A DNA stretch of 64,000 nucleotides from Syngnathus acus (taxonomy: Eukaryota; Chordata; Actinopteri; Syngnathiformes; Syngnathidae): contig NC_051087.1 of the NCBI RefSeq assembly GCF_901709675.1, positions 8,212,884 to 8,276,883 on the forward strand. Reading direction: 5' to 3'. A program made the translations under genes and the position numbers. How positions within the stretch are numbered: the first letter of the stretch is position 1; every line of letters starts with the position of its first letter. The notes below the pieces were generated by a model. The model worked only from the letters and a program-made list of their open reading frames with translations. It was not told where the DNA came from and made no database searches. This document shows, in pieces, positions 25,171 to 39,871 of this stretch.

Positions 25171-27390
25171 TGAAATTATTCGGAATTTTTTGCTTTCAAA
25201 CAAAATTAACCTTTGCTCCTGAAAATGTCAACAGAATCCCAAAAAGAGTATTTACCACTTATTATCATCCCAGGTAGGCTGCCAAGTGCTAATGATTATT
25301 TTAACTAAGTAAAATAAGTAAAATGTCACCCCAACATTGAAAATCTTTCCTGATGGGGCACTTAGAACTAGAGAGGGTTAGCAAATGCTGCTAAGTGATA
25401 GGGGGGAAAAAAACACTTGATGAATAAAAGGTACAATGTATTTCAGAGTACAAATGGAACATAGCATTTAATGGAAGGCTGTTGAATGCGTCAGTCATTC
25501 ACAACAGCTGCACCATCTAATTCGGTAAGTTTACTGGCAGTAAGTGGTTCCATAAGTGCTTTTGCCACGTACAAACAAGCCACCTGACGTTGACAATGTT
25601 GAGAGCGATCAACTTTTTTTTAAATTACTGGGCTCTTTGTCATAAACATATTTGACCATATTTGTCACCGAGAAGTTGTGTGCCCATGTCTCGCAGAGAA
25701 CATTTGCTTCGCCATGTCAATTTTCTTTGTTGAAGTATTTGTCTATATAGTGTTAATAAGAAAAGTAAACTCTATAGCAGTGACGTCAGCAATCTGCCTG
25801 ATGTGAGTCCAAAGAGCGTTATTTGGGATAGATTTGCAGCAAAGAAGTAATGAAGTGACAGCAGCACTGCTACTTTTTGTTGGTGCACTTAAACTTTGGC
25901 CCTGGCAGCCTTTGCTGCTGTGATCCAGAAATCACTGCAATCCAATTTTACACTTGCATAAACAGTTTAATCCAAAGCCACCAGGTACGTTCTTAAATAG
26001 ATGGACACTCTAATTCAGTCTGTTCCGCTGGGCTATTTCCTAAGCCTCAGCTTATTTTTGACCACTCCTTGCATGTATTTGAGACAATAACTCGAGCTTT
26101 AGAGGCTCCTTATGAGCTTCTGCTGTGCTGCCTCGTGTTTGTATTCAACTCAGGGGATTCAGTAATGGCCGTTCCCCATGTCCCAGAACTAAGTAGTTTC
26201 CAATTTTGGCTTACGGGCCAGCATAAGCATCTGAGGCGCCATTATGATCTTAACACAATAGGGTTGTTATTAATGCAGTATTAACTCTTTCTCTGGTTTG
26301 TTTCCCCCTGCCTAAATAGACACCGGATACAATGTCTTGAAATTATAGGCTTTAAATTGAAATTTAACTGCCACTTATTGGTTGATTGCACAGAATGTGT
26401 GTTTACCAAAAATTAAAATATTGTCACAATAGCATCTGGTGGCCATGGAGGCTAAAAATGTGTTACACGATGACACATTTTCCAACTAAAATAATTGAAT
26501 GCCACATAAAGATAACAATCGATAAAATAATCGTAGCTCAGTGTTATGTAGTTAGTCAATTTTGATACATCAATTGCATCAAACCTTTTGTGTCTGTTTC
26601 TGACAACCCATGATTAATCAGTAACTTCTTTATTGAAAAATGAACAGTTGATGTGTCAAAGAAAAACATCCAACTGCTCTCCCATCTTGGCTTGTGTGCA
26701 ATAGCTGAGACATGCACAGAAACCTTCGGGGTCTCAAAGACAGTTGGATCTTACAAAACTCTTGCAGAAATCCACGTAACACAACTGAAGGTTGGATACA
26801 ATACATTATTGAAAACCCTCTTTTGTTTTTCTTAAAATATATACTATTCTATGGTAATCTAACAAGAAGAGAACTCGTAGTTGAGCTACGGGATTGGTGT
26901 GAGTCTGAGTAGTATAAACTCTGAGTGGACTTTTTTAATGGTATTAAATGAGCAAGTGTCTGAATGTGATTGGACAATAATGCCAAAGAAGGGTGGGTCT
27001 TTGCATTTGACAGTAAGGAGCGTGAGTAAGTGTGTTGGCATAGCAATTAAAAAAAAAAAAAGTTAGAGTGGGATTTACATTTGTATTCAGAGCAAGTTGA
27101 GAAAAATACCAGTGATTTTTGCAACTATTGTACACATACATAGTTTGGTGTGAGTTCTTCATTTAATGCTTGTTTTTGCTCAAATACCTTTAGAATGTGT
27201 TTTATCAAGTGTGTTTTAATAGGTTTAGTACTGTACTGTTTGTACTGTTGGTAGTCAGAGTTTCAGAAAAGATCTGTGTTTAACTTTAGATGTTCCACTG
27301 TATTAGTTAGATTGACTGCTGGGGGAATCAGTGGTAGTCTTTGGCTTCCATCCAGTGCAACAAGCAGAATGTTGTCTCAGGGTATGTCGA

Positions 27391-27495
27391 CCGTGTGATG
27401 GACAAGTGATCTATCCAGAATGTTCCCCAACCTCCCTCACTCCCTCCCTGTGACCCCAGGCAAGACAAGTGGCGCAGAAAACGGTTGGGTGGATG
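27391..27495 (+). repeat. L2-type LINE 3' tail relic
   Basis: GATGGACAAGTGATCTATCC and AGAATGTTCCCCAACCTCCC, then TGTGACCCCAGGCAAGACAA and GTGGCGCAGAAAACGG, are a mutated version of the terminal L2 segment. That segment reads '...ccagggtgtaccccgcctc...gaccctga.gaggataagcgg.atagaaaatggatgg'. Confidence 0.6.
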
Positions 27496-28515
27496 CTTTT
27501 TTGCGCATTGTTGTGCATGGCTCATTATGCATTGTGCAATGGGTCACTTAAACAGCTGGCACTGACTCTAGTTGTGAGTTTGCATTGCAGTGTCTGTCAG
27601 AGTGCATCTGGATGTGCAAGACTCATTCAACTATAATTTTATAAACACGGTGCGAGCAATGTACGATTTTCTCTTTCTGTCACAATTTGGCTGAAATAGT
27701 TATTGAAACATAATTGAAGATAGAATGCTTTGTGGAAATGAGGTCTGAGTGGATCCTGGGAGAACCTTATATCGATTAACTTAAGAACATTTTTCACTCT
27801 CAGTAAATTTAGTTAGCAGCTAAAAAGGTACGTTTTGATTTTGCCTACTTAACTATCCAATTTTCACTCTGTAGCATGAGTGAGAGAGCGAATATGTAAC
27901 CTGTATCCGTTATCATAGTTGGTTCGTAAAAGCACATTTTAGTGCTTGAAGTTGCAATATCTGTACCGATTCTTAAACTTTGTGACTGCTGGGAAGGACT
28001 CATGACCAGCTGTTAAAGGTGAGGAATGTTGCAATAAAGGACGAGGGGGTCCGGATAAGTCTAGATTGAGCACTTGGCACTTTACACCACATAGCAGGCG
28101 TCAAATAAACTTCCAGTAATTGGCCCAGATATGTTTTGGAGGTGCACTATGAGTGGTCTACAGAACTTAAATGACACAGCTAGAACTGTGATCCAAACAA
28201 GAACGCGTGGGCCCACCTTCTGTTGCTGACGTCACCGTTTTTTAGCCAAATGTGAGTTGGTCAAAATCTACTCAAAACCATCACAAAATAATCTTAAAAT
28301 TACAACTGATTCTATTTTGGTTAGCGTTCCTGCAGATCAGAAAAAAAGGGAAATGTCCAAAACTATCAAATAAATGCTAATGTTCATATATTTAGAAAAT
28401 GCCTTTTAGCTGCTGACCCCACAATCAACCGAAATTCAGGATGGATTAACAACAACAATAATGATGATGATGATAATAATAATTCAATTTATATAGTGCT
28501 TTTCAAAAACCCAAA

Positions 28516-28616
28516 GATGGATGGATGGATGGATGGATGGATGGATGGATGGATGGATGGATGGATGGATGGATGGATGGATGGATGGATGGATGGATGG
28601 ATGGATGGATGGATGG
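28516..28616. repeat. (GGAT)n microsatellite, about 101 bp
   Basis: About 25 perfect GATG units. ATGG repeats are the usual 3' tail of L2-type LINEs, so the array could have been seeded by such an insertion. The short ATTCAATTTATATAGTGCTT just upstream is also repeat-derived. Confidence 0.97.
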
Positions 28617-30122
28617 CGTAGCAAACATTTGGTCAGCTGGATTTGATGGAACCTTCACACTTGAAATCAGGACAGGCTTTGTGGGACACAATTTGTTGCC
28701 ACGCTTTGAATGCAGGCCCTGATTTGAGACACAGCCAAGGCCACCATCCAAGTAGGCATCGGCCAAAACCTTTTTGGGCAAAACGATTTAACCCATTACA
28801 ACTCTAGCATGAAAAAAAGGAGTTCAACACATTCAAAGTGTTCCTTCTCAGTAATTCTATTTGGCAATATTGCTCTAAAATGACTCCTGTAATCAGATTC
28901 CCATCCCAAGGCACATGTCATCTTATATATATTGTATCGGGTGTGTGCGTGCAGACCACCCGCTAAATGCTACACAATGCAATTTAAAACAGCTAAAACA
29001 AGAACAGGAGTATTGAATTGATCGGCAGATACCAGAAACACTGATGTAATATATCCTGTATGTCATACACTCAGCCTCTGAGGGCCTGATAACCCATTCA
29101 CCAACAAAGTGGCAGATTTACATTTGATATATTATATATGAGGCTATTAGTGGTGGTTTGTAAACTTTTAAATACAATAATACAAAAATGCTTTGCATGC
29201 CTTGCCGATTATCATCTTTAGCGGTGAGTTTTAAATATGTATGAAAATACATAAGCTATGTAAGTATGAATGAGATCTCAATCTTTTTCTTGCCTCACAG
29301 GCCAGTAAACCAAACAATTGTATGAATGGTGTCCCATTAGTAACGACAAATGATTCATTTATATTCCGTTGCCATCCTTCTGCCACGATACCATTTACAA
29401 TGCAGACATCACTAACAAATGTTAACATCCATTTTTCATGAGGGATGACAAAAATGGGCAGCTGTTGACTTCTCCGTAGTGTTTCACAGAACGAATGGTT
29501 CTTGAGAAGATGATGACTTCATGAAAAATGGAAGCGCCTCTTGATGGGTTGTCTGGTTTTGTAGCGGAAAAAGAACAGATATCATGCAGATGTGCACACC
29601 AAGCGATTGTCATATCCAAAGAGGGACTACTCTTCATGACAGGACAGTGATGTAAAGTGACATAGTGACACAGTGGAATGTCATGAAAAATGATTTTCAG
29701 CTGCTTCTACAAATTGAACACATTTCCACAAAAGCTAAAATAGTCAAGTATTTGGGGGAGGCCTAAAAATAAAAAGAATAAATACTTGTGTGAATAGTAT
29801 TAAACTATTTCTTTGATTAATATGGATGTTGAACTGGACTTTGAACTTAAATACTAAGAAGGTCCGAAAGGTGAGACTGGACATATGTAATACGTCAAAT
29901 TCCTCACTAGAACATTTAAAAAACAATTAAAATAAAATGTTTTAGTCAGAGTGATGTCATCTAAACTATTTTAGTTTAAGCCTAGTTTTAATTGAGGAAA
30001 TACCATAAGATTATGGTTCTGGAGGACTGCTGCTGCAGATTTTCCCAACTAAATAAACTACATTTAATTAACTAAAATAAAAACTGTGTGAACATTTTCT
30101 GAAAGACGCTATGTCCACCTTA

Positions 30123-30198
30123 CAGAGGTTCTTAAGTGTGGTACAAGTACCACCAGTGATATGTGGGCTCCCTCTAGTGGTATATTTAAGAATCACTG
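30123..30198. mobile_element. 76-bp palindromic hAT-like mini-element
   Basis: CAGAGGTTCTTAAGT and ATTTAAGAATCACTG are inverted repeats at 12 of 15 positions. Between them lie GGTACAAGTACCACCAGTG and GGGCTCCCTCTAGTGG. No target duplication is visible. It contains a CTCF-like core on the minus strand (30168-30180). Confidence 0.6.
30168..30180 (-). promoter_or_regulatory. CTCF-like core within a mini-transposon
   Basis: On the minus strand CCACTAGAGGGAG fits the first 11 positions of the CTCF core and then has A where C is preferred. It sits in the 76-bp hAT-like element, so other copies of that family would carry it too. Confidence 0.35.
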
Positions 30199-32307
30199 AC
30201 GTGAATTTACATACTATTTCATTTTTTGTCTTTTAATTCTGTACGGTACAGCTGACAAATAAATTCTATTGTATTTAACTTAAGTGTAATATACTATGCA
30301 TAAAATATAACATGCACTTCATATTTTAAGATATTTTTACGCTTTGTGCACAATACTTTTTAATTTATTCAATTAAATAGAACTTAATCATTTTGGACAG
30401 CATTAATGGTTTACAGTATGAGATGCAGCTTTAATGATTGTAACCGCTGCTATGTTTTTGATCAACACAGGCCTAGGACACTATGGGATTTTAATGTTGG
30501 TCAATTACCTGTGGAATTTGGAAAGCCAAGATTTTTTAAGATGAAATGAAACCTGTTGCAAGTGTTAAGGAACTATAAGGATAGAAAAGGGAGATTTCAA
30601 TTTAAGGCTTTTTTTTTGGTCTTAATTAGATTGTATTACAACATCAAAAGCAGGGAGGTCTACCACATTTTTTTTTCTCTTTTTCTAAATGAATGACTCT
30701 ATCACGAAGACACAAACACTGAAACCATAAAGCAAAAGCGCTACTTAGCCAACATTGGCAAATCCAGCAAGGATAAGAGGTGGCTGATCATTGTGCTACA
30801 ATTACATTCAAAATCAATTCATGTACAAAAGCTCCAGCAGTGGCTGCCAAAGAAAGAGCATGCATTATTAACAAGACTGGTTATGAGAGAAGTTGGGAGC
30901 ATGCTGAGGTTTGTATTAAAGTCTGATTGCTGAGGAAAAAGAACAGATACTGAAAATTAATTTGTTCAGAACGTGAAATGGGCAATTCTGTTCAATCCAA
31001 ATAAGAGTGAGAGGGAGGGTAGGAGGTAGACAGAGAGCGAGAGAGAAAAATGATAGTCATGATAGACATAGTCTGTGATAGATGATGTTTGTTGCATTCA
31101 GTTATTTAAAAGTGGCAGTCATCGTAAAAACAAGCATATGCAGTTCATTGCTGTGACTCACTCAAATAAGGCAACACAAATTGAAGTATTTGTCTCTAAT
31201 CTATAAATGGGGGAAAGAGCTCAGTCACCTGGGAGGAACACAAGAATAACGATGAGGCTCCCCCAAAGAACTAGTCTTAGGTCATTTCCTCATCGTGGAC
31301 ATCGAAGTCTGCATAAATGTACTATGCAGGTGCACACGGCGGTTTAAGTAGGATTAATATTTTAACATCATGCACGTTTGCTTAATTATTAATTACAGCT
31401 CACATGATTTTAAGAGTCGAGCAATCGAGGAATCCAATGAGTTGTTTGAAGCCCACCTTTCTCTGCCAACACGTGAATGTGGCTCACGTCAAGAGTTCCT
31501 CACACATTAAATATGCAAGTCTGACTGGGGCGTGTTGCTTATCCAAGCTTGCATTTTTGCACAACTGTTGGGACTTAAGGAATGAGGGAATCTGACTGCT
31601 CTCGCGCACTGATGAAGAAAACATACAGAATCAGTCACACTCACTCAGACACATGTATAAAACATGAAACCCCCTATTACTCATCATGACTGACATTCGC
31701 CATATCAACATGCTCATTATTTGGTTGAAGAGATAATTCGAGACAGCCATTAGAAGTGTAGTGGTACACTCACTGGACAGTGTTTTTAGTTCCCACTCAG
31801 TGACGTTTTGAATGCGAGTGTCAGTGGTTGTCTGCCTCGAAACCTTTCCTGTGGCTGGCTGGTCATCAGCCAAGTCTAGTGTGAAGTCTGCCTTTTGCAA
31901 ACCGGAACAGGGTTCGGAGTAAAGAGAATATAAAATTTGAAACATGTGTTTGTTAGTGTATAATATGTGTTGGCTGTGGCAAAATATTTCAGCTACCGCA
32001 GCTCATTGTGAGATTTGTCACATCAGTAGAATAGGATCAGTAGCTTTACCGCATGCTACTCGGTAGTTTAGATTTTTAAAATATAAAATTAAATAACAAA
32101 AAACAAAATCTTCAAGAAATATTTCATCATAATTCATTGAATTGTCAACAAACTAAGCAAACTGTTTTAAGGACATAATACTAGCCTGATTACTTTTGTT
32201 CATTAAGTCTTTGGGTTGGGCCATTATTGGTTTGCCCCAAACTTCCAAAAAAATTCATTTGCACCTCTGGACGACGCAAACCATAATTATTTGCTCATCC
32301 CACCCTA

Positions 32308-32327
32308 ATAATAATAATAATAATAAC
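32308..32327. repeat. (ATA)n microsatellite
   Basis: About six AAT units. Confidence 0.85.
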
Positions 32328-33011
32328 AAAAGCACAAATATCCAGCACTAGTGTTTTGGAAATAAATGTATTCAGTATTTGCACATGAAATGCACGCAGC
32401 TACAGCATCCACTGCCTATTTTCAGGTGATGATCGACAGCCTGCGGTGTGTGGGCGAGAAACTGCAGGCTCAGTGGTGGTGTGCAACAGTGATGTACAGA
32501 ATGTGACTGAGCGATTGATGGTGATTCCTATTGGGCCTTCACACATCCAAACACATGCAGCTGGTGCAGCAGCCTCAGTCTGAGTGGCAGTCATTCCTCG
32601 ATGTGAATCGAATGGCTAATTAACATGCACTTAATGATCTCCAGCTCTCAATATCTTCCTCTCTGCCGCCCTCAGCTCAGCTTCTTGCTCTCCTCCTCCT
32701 CTTCGCTGTAGAATTCAAACTGTTTCCGTTGAAAGGCAGCAGGCTATCAGGAAGCTAACTAACTGTCTTTCTTTGAGAAACACATGGGCAATGAAAGACA
32801 GAGGAAATTAGAGGTTTTTGTATTTGTCTTGAGTGTAAAAATGGACAAGTGAATGGATGAATAGCAGCACTTGGCTCAGCACAAATGCTTAATTTGACTT
32901 CTGTATTGCAATGTAATGCATGAAGTATTTTTCCACAGTGCAGACAACCCAAGGTTCACTTTAGCGCTCTTCTTCATCCTCGTGAACAAAAGGACTGTTA
33001 ATTTACTTGCC

Positions 33012-33045
33012 ATTCAAACTTTATTTGTGTAGCACTTTTCAAGGC
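33012..33045 (+). repeat. short dispersed-repeat start
   Basis: TTCAAACTTTATTTGTGTAG followed by CACTTTTCAAGG matches the common fish motif 'aaactttatttgtatagcacttttca'. It is a fragment only. A similar motif, TTCAATTTATATAGTGCTTT, is found at 28484-28503. Confidence 0.4.
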
Positions 33046-36000
33046 TCCAACCACTAACCAAAGTACCGAACATGAGAATTCTAGTTGCAGCCAACTGCAT
33101 ATGTATTTTTATACCAATTTTAGTTATCCTACACCAAATATGATGTGTCAGAAAGTTCCAAGTCTGGTGTCCAAAAGACACTTTTAAACACAAACAAATG
33201 AGTTTCACTGGTGATGAGACATGTATGAAGACATTCAAAGGCCATGCCGATTGCGTTCTCTCGAGAATCCTTCCAGGAATGCATGAAGATATGGCAGAGT
33301 TGGGTTGGATGTTGTATTAGTCCTGAGACTTTTCTGACACACCATCATTTTTGTGCATTTGTAGGATCTATTACTTTGGTTCATTACTGTGAAGCAGGAC
33401 AGGCTAGATAACAAGGCCAATATTTCAGGCTCCTATGAACCTTTTCACATCAATTATTTTATCAATACCACTGGTATCTAAATGCATAAGAGTTTAAAGT
33501 GATGATACCAGCCAAATGTGTGCCATGAGCTGTGATCCATGGTGAACATTTGACCACACTGACTGGCCTTGTGACCTCTTTGTCAATGAAACAATTCCTC
33601 ACAATGCCCACTGTGAAATAAGGATATTGCAATTTGGAAACAAAGGGAAGCCATTTTGGCAGCACTTGGGCTACCTGCTATCATTGGTTTCCCTTGACGT
33701 GTGTATTGTTGCCGTGGTGGTGGATGTACTTGGCATGCATTGTGTCTGCTTTACTCTCTGCGACGGAAGGAGCAAAAGAGCAAATTTCCAAGGGAGTTAA
33801 GCCATCAAAAGCCTCCGGCTTGTTTCCGTTGTGTCTTACTTCCTCTTTTGGACTAGAGGAAATCTCTGTATGCATTACCATTGATCTCTAAAGGGTAAGG
33901 ATTTGCGTTATCACTCTTGTATAAGTCTAAACCAATAAAGGAAGGTACATGGGTACATACACATCTACAGAGGTTTGTGATGACTTTTTTTGCACTTGAT
34001 TGCATTACAGGCGTATTCATGTATTCTGTAATTTACACTGATCCCACCTCCTGAAACCCTGGCTTGCTGTGTTTTAATCTTTCTATCTAAAGAACCAAGT
34101 ATTCTCAATCTATAAATATGAATACTAGTTTGTTTTCCAGGTGCTTTTCTGACTCACATTTGTTGCTGTCTAAATCAAGATACGGTATTCTAAATGGTGT
34201 AATGTGTCCTATGCAACCTCTAACATGCCACACTGCTAGCAGCCTGTGCAAAAGGGATAAAAGGAACAGCAAGAAATTAGCCTAAAAATAGAATCTCCAT
34301 TTGTGGAAGATGATTTGTCCCATGAAGAGTGACTGTAATCAGTACTTTGGAGAGCAGAGGAAGAATTTTTGAGCACGAATGGGAATAGGCTTTTAGCCAA
34401 GGACGGGTTCACATTCAAATATGAGACTCAACAGATACAAGCTGATGACATTTGTTTTGTTTTATTTCACAATGCCATACGAGAGCAAAAATATTTTAAA
34501 TTGAACCCTAACCAAACAGTAAAGCTAAGCTTAGGAGAATAGATTAACTGAATGAGTGGCATTTGTTTATGTTTGGGTATTTGTTGGGCTTCCAGGTATG
34601 GATTTCGAGGAACGGCAACCTGTTTTATTGTTCTTCTTTATTTGTAGGTCTTGTTTTTAGTCGTCTTTGGTCCCCTCTCAGGTGAACTTTGGTAAACCCG
34701 AGAAAGGTCATCTTAAGTCACCCATATTGGCTGAAGATCTCTCGGGGAAAATGAGTCCTTATATTTTACGCTCCACTCATACATGCATATTGTCATACTT
34801 CTAAAGAGACAAAGAAACGAGATGGTGACAAAAGTAGAAGAAGATTTATGGACTTTATAAGGTCACGTCTTTCCGTCGTACATATGGGTGAAGTATTGTT
34901 ATGGGAGTATGAGCGTTGAAGACAGGAGGGATAAGAAGGTGTGCAAAAACAGGGATGAAAAATGGTGAGCCTATTATTTTTGGACTTGCAGTTATCTACA
35001 AATCTGCACTGTTATAGTAATGAAATAAATACCGGGTACAGTGTTGTTTTTCTTTGAACTCTTTTTCTTTGAACTTCTTTTAATTTCCAATGTCCACCCC
35101 GAAAAAGAAAAATCCCTTGAGATCTTTCAACTGTCCAATTTTGATACCAGCTTTTTAGAACATCCACTTTATGGATTTCTCACCCACATTTTTAACTTGC
35201 TGTTAAAATGTCACATGTCCTGCCCAACAAAGGACTGAGGAAAGGTTGGTTTTTCCTTTTCATGGCACAGGTGGTGCTGACAGCAGGCACTGGCACAAAG
35301 ACAAGACTTAACAGTTGGCAGGACTTTAGAAACCCAAGCCAAACCCAGCCTGTGTATTGTTAAAGAAGGAATGTATATATCGTGCACACACTCAATGAGT
35401 CATTACCTGTCACAGAAATGCTGCATTTACCTTTAAGTAAGCCTTCAAACTGGGCATTTATTGATGTGCATTTGCCAATATACTCAGAGCAGCACAAAAA
35501 AGTCTGATTGCTAAATTACTGCACGAGACACAAGCGACACTTGTCTGATTTATTATTGCCAATAACCTCTCGGTAGTTATAATTTTAACTGAAGAATGTC
35601 CAAACAGTGCAAACCTTATTATGAAACCACCACTGTGCAACTAAATAGTTAATGTTATTGAAGTATCAGAAAAGTTAGCAGGCACATTATTTGTATCGAC
35701 ACGTTATTTGTATTCAATACTTTGTCATCTTTTGTCTGTTCAATTACTTGGAGTCTGTGAAATCTGAACAGTGTGTAATCCTGTTTCTAATACCTGAAAG
35801 GATAAAACAATATTTACTTTTAAATCCTCTTTGCGACAGCACATATTGATTAGCTCATCTCCCCGAGTCAATTCTACTAAGTTTCAAGCTTGCTTTAGGC
35901 ATTCCTGGCATTTCAGTTGGATAGTCATTGAACAAAAGCTGGGCTTTATCCCACCCATCGTACCATCAGCTTCCTTCCTCAGCTTAGGCGCCCATATAAA

Positions 36001-37423
36001 TAATTTGATGCTGACTGAATTGAGGTCTCGTGAGGTTTGGTTATGAGGTCACGAGTTAATGATTGGATTTTCATGACAGGACATGTTTTCTCTCGTTACT
36101 TTGGTGATACTCCAAATGTCCTTGAATTAGTTGAGGTTTAACTGTATACTATCTCTCTTACCTACCATAAGAGTGAGCTAAGTGTGAGCTATAGCCAAGC
36201 AAAAGGTCTGTTTGTAATGTTTAATTTTGCAGTCAACAGCAGACTACAACACAAACATGTTTTTGTTACTGTGTTGAGAACTTCATGATTAAGCATTGAC
36301 TGGTGCTTTTATTTTCCTTATAAGAAGGACCAGTTTACTGCTGTAGGGAAAATAATGTTTTTATATACAGTACTAGTTTCCTACTTGCAGATCTGGACAT
36401 GTTTGTTAGAAGATCTGTCCATGTAGTTGCACTACGTATTTAACAGATTTAATAGAAATACATCACTGTTTTACACTTCGGTATACTGTAGGTGCTCTGG
36501 TTCTTCATGCGTTGTGTTGGATAATATCAAAGCCTCATTTCACAGGTCCTAAAATTGACTCGGGTTTGTCTGTTCATAGATGTGGATGGACGTGGACAAG
36601 GATGTGCTCTCTCCAGGGGGGATGTGTGTTGGTGGTCGCTATCTGGAGCTTGTTAGTCTTTGATTGCAACCTAATGACAACACTGGCATTGAGGTGCAGG
36701 CCAACTACACAAACACGCACGCAAACGTGCACTTACCCACACACGTCTCATGTGGAAGCTGTTGTCATATTACAGGTAATGAAGCAGCCCATATGTCGCC
36801 ATTCTGAAAGTGTAAGTGATACCTAGCACTGCCCCTCTATATTTTCACGATAATGTTATATTATTAAGGCAAGGCTATTAAATCCATGCTTTGGAATATC
36901 TGAACATTCTCATATGCAGGTGAAACTACAAGTCTGGGGGAAAAAAATCGAAATATTTTGAATGACATGTTCAAGAACCCACCACCACCCTTGTTTGGTC
37001 CTGATCTTGTTTCATTAAAAAAAATCATGCACTAAAAATATTTTACCAAATTGTATTACATGTTGCTTAAGAAAAAATATATTTTTGTAATATCTCAAGC
37101 TTACGTTCAGAAGCAGCCCCTTTTTGGAAGATGGAATTCCCTATTCCTTGACATTGCATTTGGGGTGCATGTTGAGCTTGACACATTTTAATTAATTTCA
37201 TCAGGGACACCCGGGGTTATCTATAAATATCATGGTAGGGTATGGATTTTTCGGTTGGATGTGGCATTAACTTGAGAAAAGGAAAGTGCAGATTGAAAGG
37301 TGGCAAACCGGAGGTTTTGGTAGAGGAGGATGTAAATGACATGTCTCAAGGCTTGCATCGACTGAGATTGTGTTTTCCCTTCAGCCTCCTCACAGTAGCA
37401 GATGGCTTTGCTCTTTAATCACG

Positions 37424-37452
37424 TTGTGTGTGCGTGTGTGTGTGTGTGTGTT
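37424..37452. repeat. (TG)n microsatellite
   Basis: About 14 units with one CG interruption. Confidence 0.9.
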
Positions 37453-38507
37453 TGCACGTGTTGATGCGTTGCAATAAATATAATGTGTGTGCCTGCAAGC
37501 AAGAATATAATGCATGTTTCCATACCTTGGATAGACCTGGAAGTTTTAATTAGGTACTTGTCTGCACAAAGGTATACGTTTTTGCTTTTAAAAAAAAAAG
37601 ACTATTCAACATAAGTTAGCAGGCGGACTGTCAATTTTAACAGTTGTGTCGTATTGTTTATGCGTTTTCCAATGGGCAGGTTCATGTTTACTGCCACCTT
37701 AACAGCAAGAATGTACCTGGTTGGCGACAATTGCTCAAGTTGCAGGGACTAAGGAAGCAAGTAATAAAAGGAGGCAATGGGGCTCGTAACACACTCAAGG
37801 GAATAAATAAGCACAGGAAGCTATTATGCCATTGTTGCTTTTGCATTGGCATTTCAGTTGGACCCATTAAAAATGGTAACAGTGGCTGAACATAAAGAGG
37901 GGAACTGCACTCTTAAAAAAAAAATCGGCAAGATGACTGACATTGTAGAACATATTGAGCGGCAATAATATGAGCTATAAGGAGCAGAGCCCTCTTATGA
38001 AACGAAAATTTATTACAGTATCGTGGAATTTTTATGGCAAGATATTAGAAAAGACATGGGCCGCCTGTTGCTATACTATACATTGATTGATATATTATAC
38101 AATACATTGCTGTGCAAATAAAGATAGCATTACATTATTGCATGATGAAACAATGTAAATTTATAAATTTAGCACATTAATACTACATAGATTTGCAGAG
38201 CACTTCATCAAATAAGACATTAACAAATATAATAATTTAATGGGTTCAACAGAAATAATTGAATAATAATAATTGTTATATTTGGACATTTTTAATTCTT
38301 AATGGTCACAGAGTAATTTTACTTTATCTTGCAATCTTATGAAAAATATATGTTTGTATCAATATTGTAACAAACAAAACACAGTTGTATTTGTATTCAT
38401 TCAAACAGGTGTTTAGCTCGCATCTGCTTTGTTGTGTGACATTTATATGAAATAGGCAGGCATTGCACATACACTTGACAGATGTCTGTGTAATGAAGCT
38501 TGTCATC

Positions 38508-38547
38508 ACACACGCAAACACGCACACACACATACGCACACACACCT
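38508..38547. repeat. imperfect (CA)n microsatellite
   Basis: CACACACGCAAACACGCACA and similar runs. Confidence 0.85.
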
Positions 38548-39827
38548 GGGAGACTCATCTTCCTGCAGATTTGAACCCTCAAGCTCTGTTATTGAGTAGA
38601 CAGAACAGAAGCAGAGCCACGAGAGGGAGAAGCAACCACTAGAGATATAAAGAGGAGGCAAGAAAAAATTAGGCCGTAGAAATACTACATTGTGACAGAG
38701 ATCACAGACAAATAGAATCAATGTAGGGGACCCAAAATAAAACATGCATTGGTTTTGGGAATCGGAAAAAGCAGGAGGCAGCAGCTGGGATACACAGATG
38801 GAAGAAGAGTCAGGATTAAAAAGTGATGGTGCTCATAGAGACAGAGCTGAACAGTGTTGCATATGTCGTATGCTGACCCTCGGCTAGTGGAAGACAGTCT
38901 GGAATGATTCCAGCCCTGAAAAGCCAGATGTCAGGAATGAAAGCCAAGCACATCTGGCTGGTGTGCTGCATGTTTGTGTGTTTGAGCTGGTGAGCTGCAA
39001 AAGGAGATTTGCTCTTGTTCGAGATGGCCAATTATGTGTCATGAGTTCCTCATTTTTAGTTAAAGAATAAATGCATTGTCTCATTTGGTGTGATATTATC
39101 ATTATCATTTAGCAGATGCTTGTGTCTAAAACAGCCTGCATGGAACTGTTTTGCCAATAGTTCTGAAACAGTTGTGTGCATCACAGGTGCTAGATTTGAA
39201 GGAGCGTTAAGAAAAGTTTCTTAAAAAAATGAGGCATTTTAACGAAGCGCATGAGAAAATCTAACCATGAATTATTTAACCATCTTTTAAAACTGCTTTA
39301 CGGCAAATGAGAATGTTTCTCATTTAATAAAGGGATGCACTGTGTGGAATAAGTATGTTCAAAGAGTTTTTGGAGCTCACTTTGTTGAGGACACTTTGGA
39401 AGTCATAAGTCAAGCAGTCTAAGGGGGGGCCCCCCTCCTAGTATGTCGTACGGAAATCAATAATGAATTTCCATCATGTTAGACACGTCTTCTCTTGCAC
39501 AGTTAAAGCAGAGTTACGATTGACTCTTTCCTTTACTACACTTGTAAAAACGGTATGCACAAAATGGAGTTATCAAGGGTGCCGCGGGGTCCATGACTGC
39601 AGCATAGAGTGAGAAATGTAGTCTTAACATGTCAAGCCCAGAATTTTCCTCAAGACTTTTTCATCTGGACTTGTTTTGATAAGTCAACATTTCACAAACA
39701 CCAGCATGACTTCAACAGTAAACATACATACAAGTTGTATCTCTTAGTCAGTCCTGAGAGTGTTAGAAGTTCAATCATTTGCTTTGACTTGTTGTCTGAG
39801 TTCAGGGTTTGTGTAGTGATAGCTGTA

Positions 39828-39871
39828 GGTGTGTGTGTGTGTGTGTGTGTGTGAGAGTGTGCGCGTGTGTG
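39828..39871. repeat. (TG)n microsatellite, imperfect
   Basis: A perfect core of about 12 units, then GAGAGTGTGCGCG. Confidence 0.9.

Larger units (their letters stand above)
17471..28483. other. intronic block with sparse relics
   Basis: Between the Tc1 remnant and the (GGAT)n array I recognise only the SINE-like piece at 20960-21122, the 13-bp inverted repeat at 24000, the MITE fragment at 25142 and the L2 tail at 27391. The sequence is otherwise plain AT-rich DNA. Confidence 0.6.

Noticed and set aside
28503-28781. His-Pro-Ser-Ile repeat frame
   Set aside because: Direct product of the (GGAT)n array.
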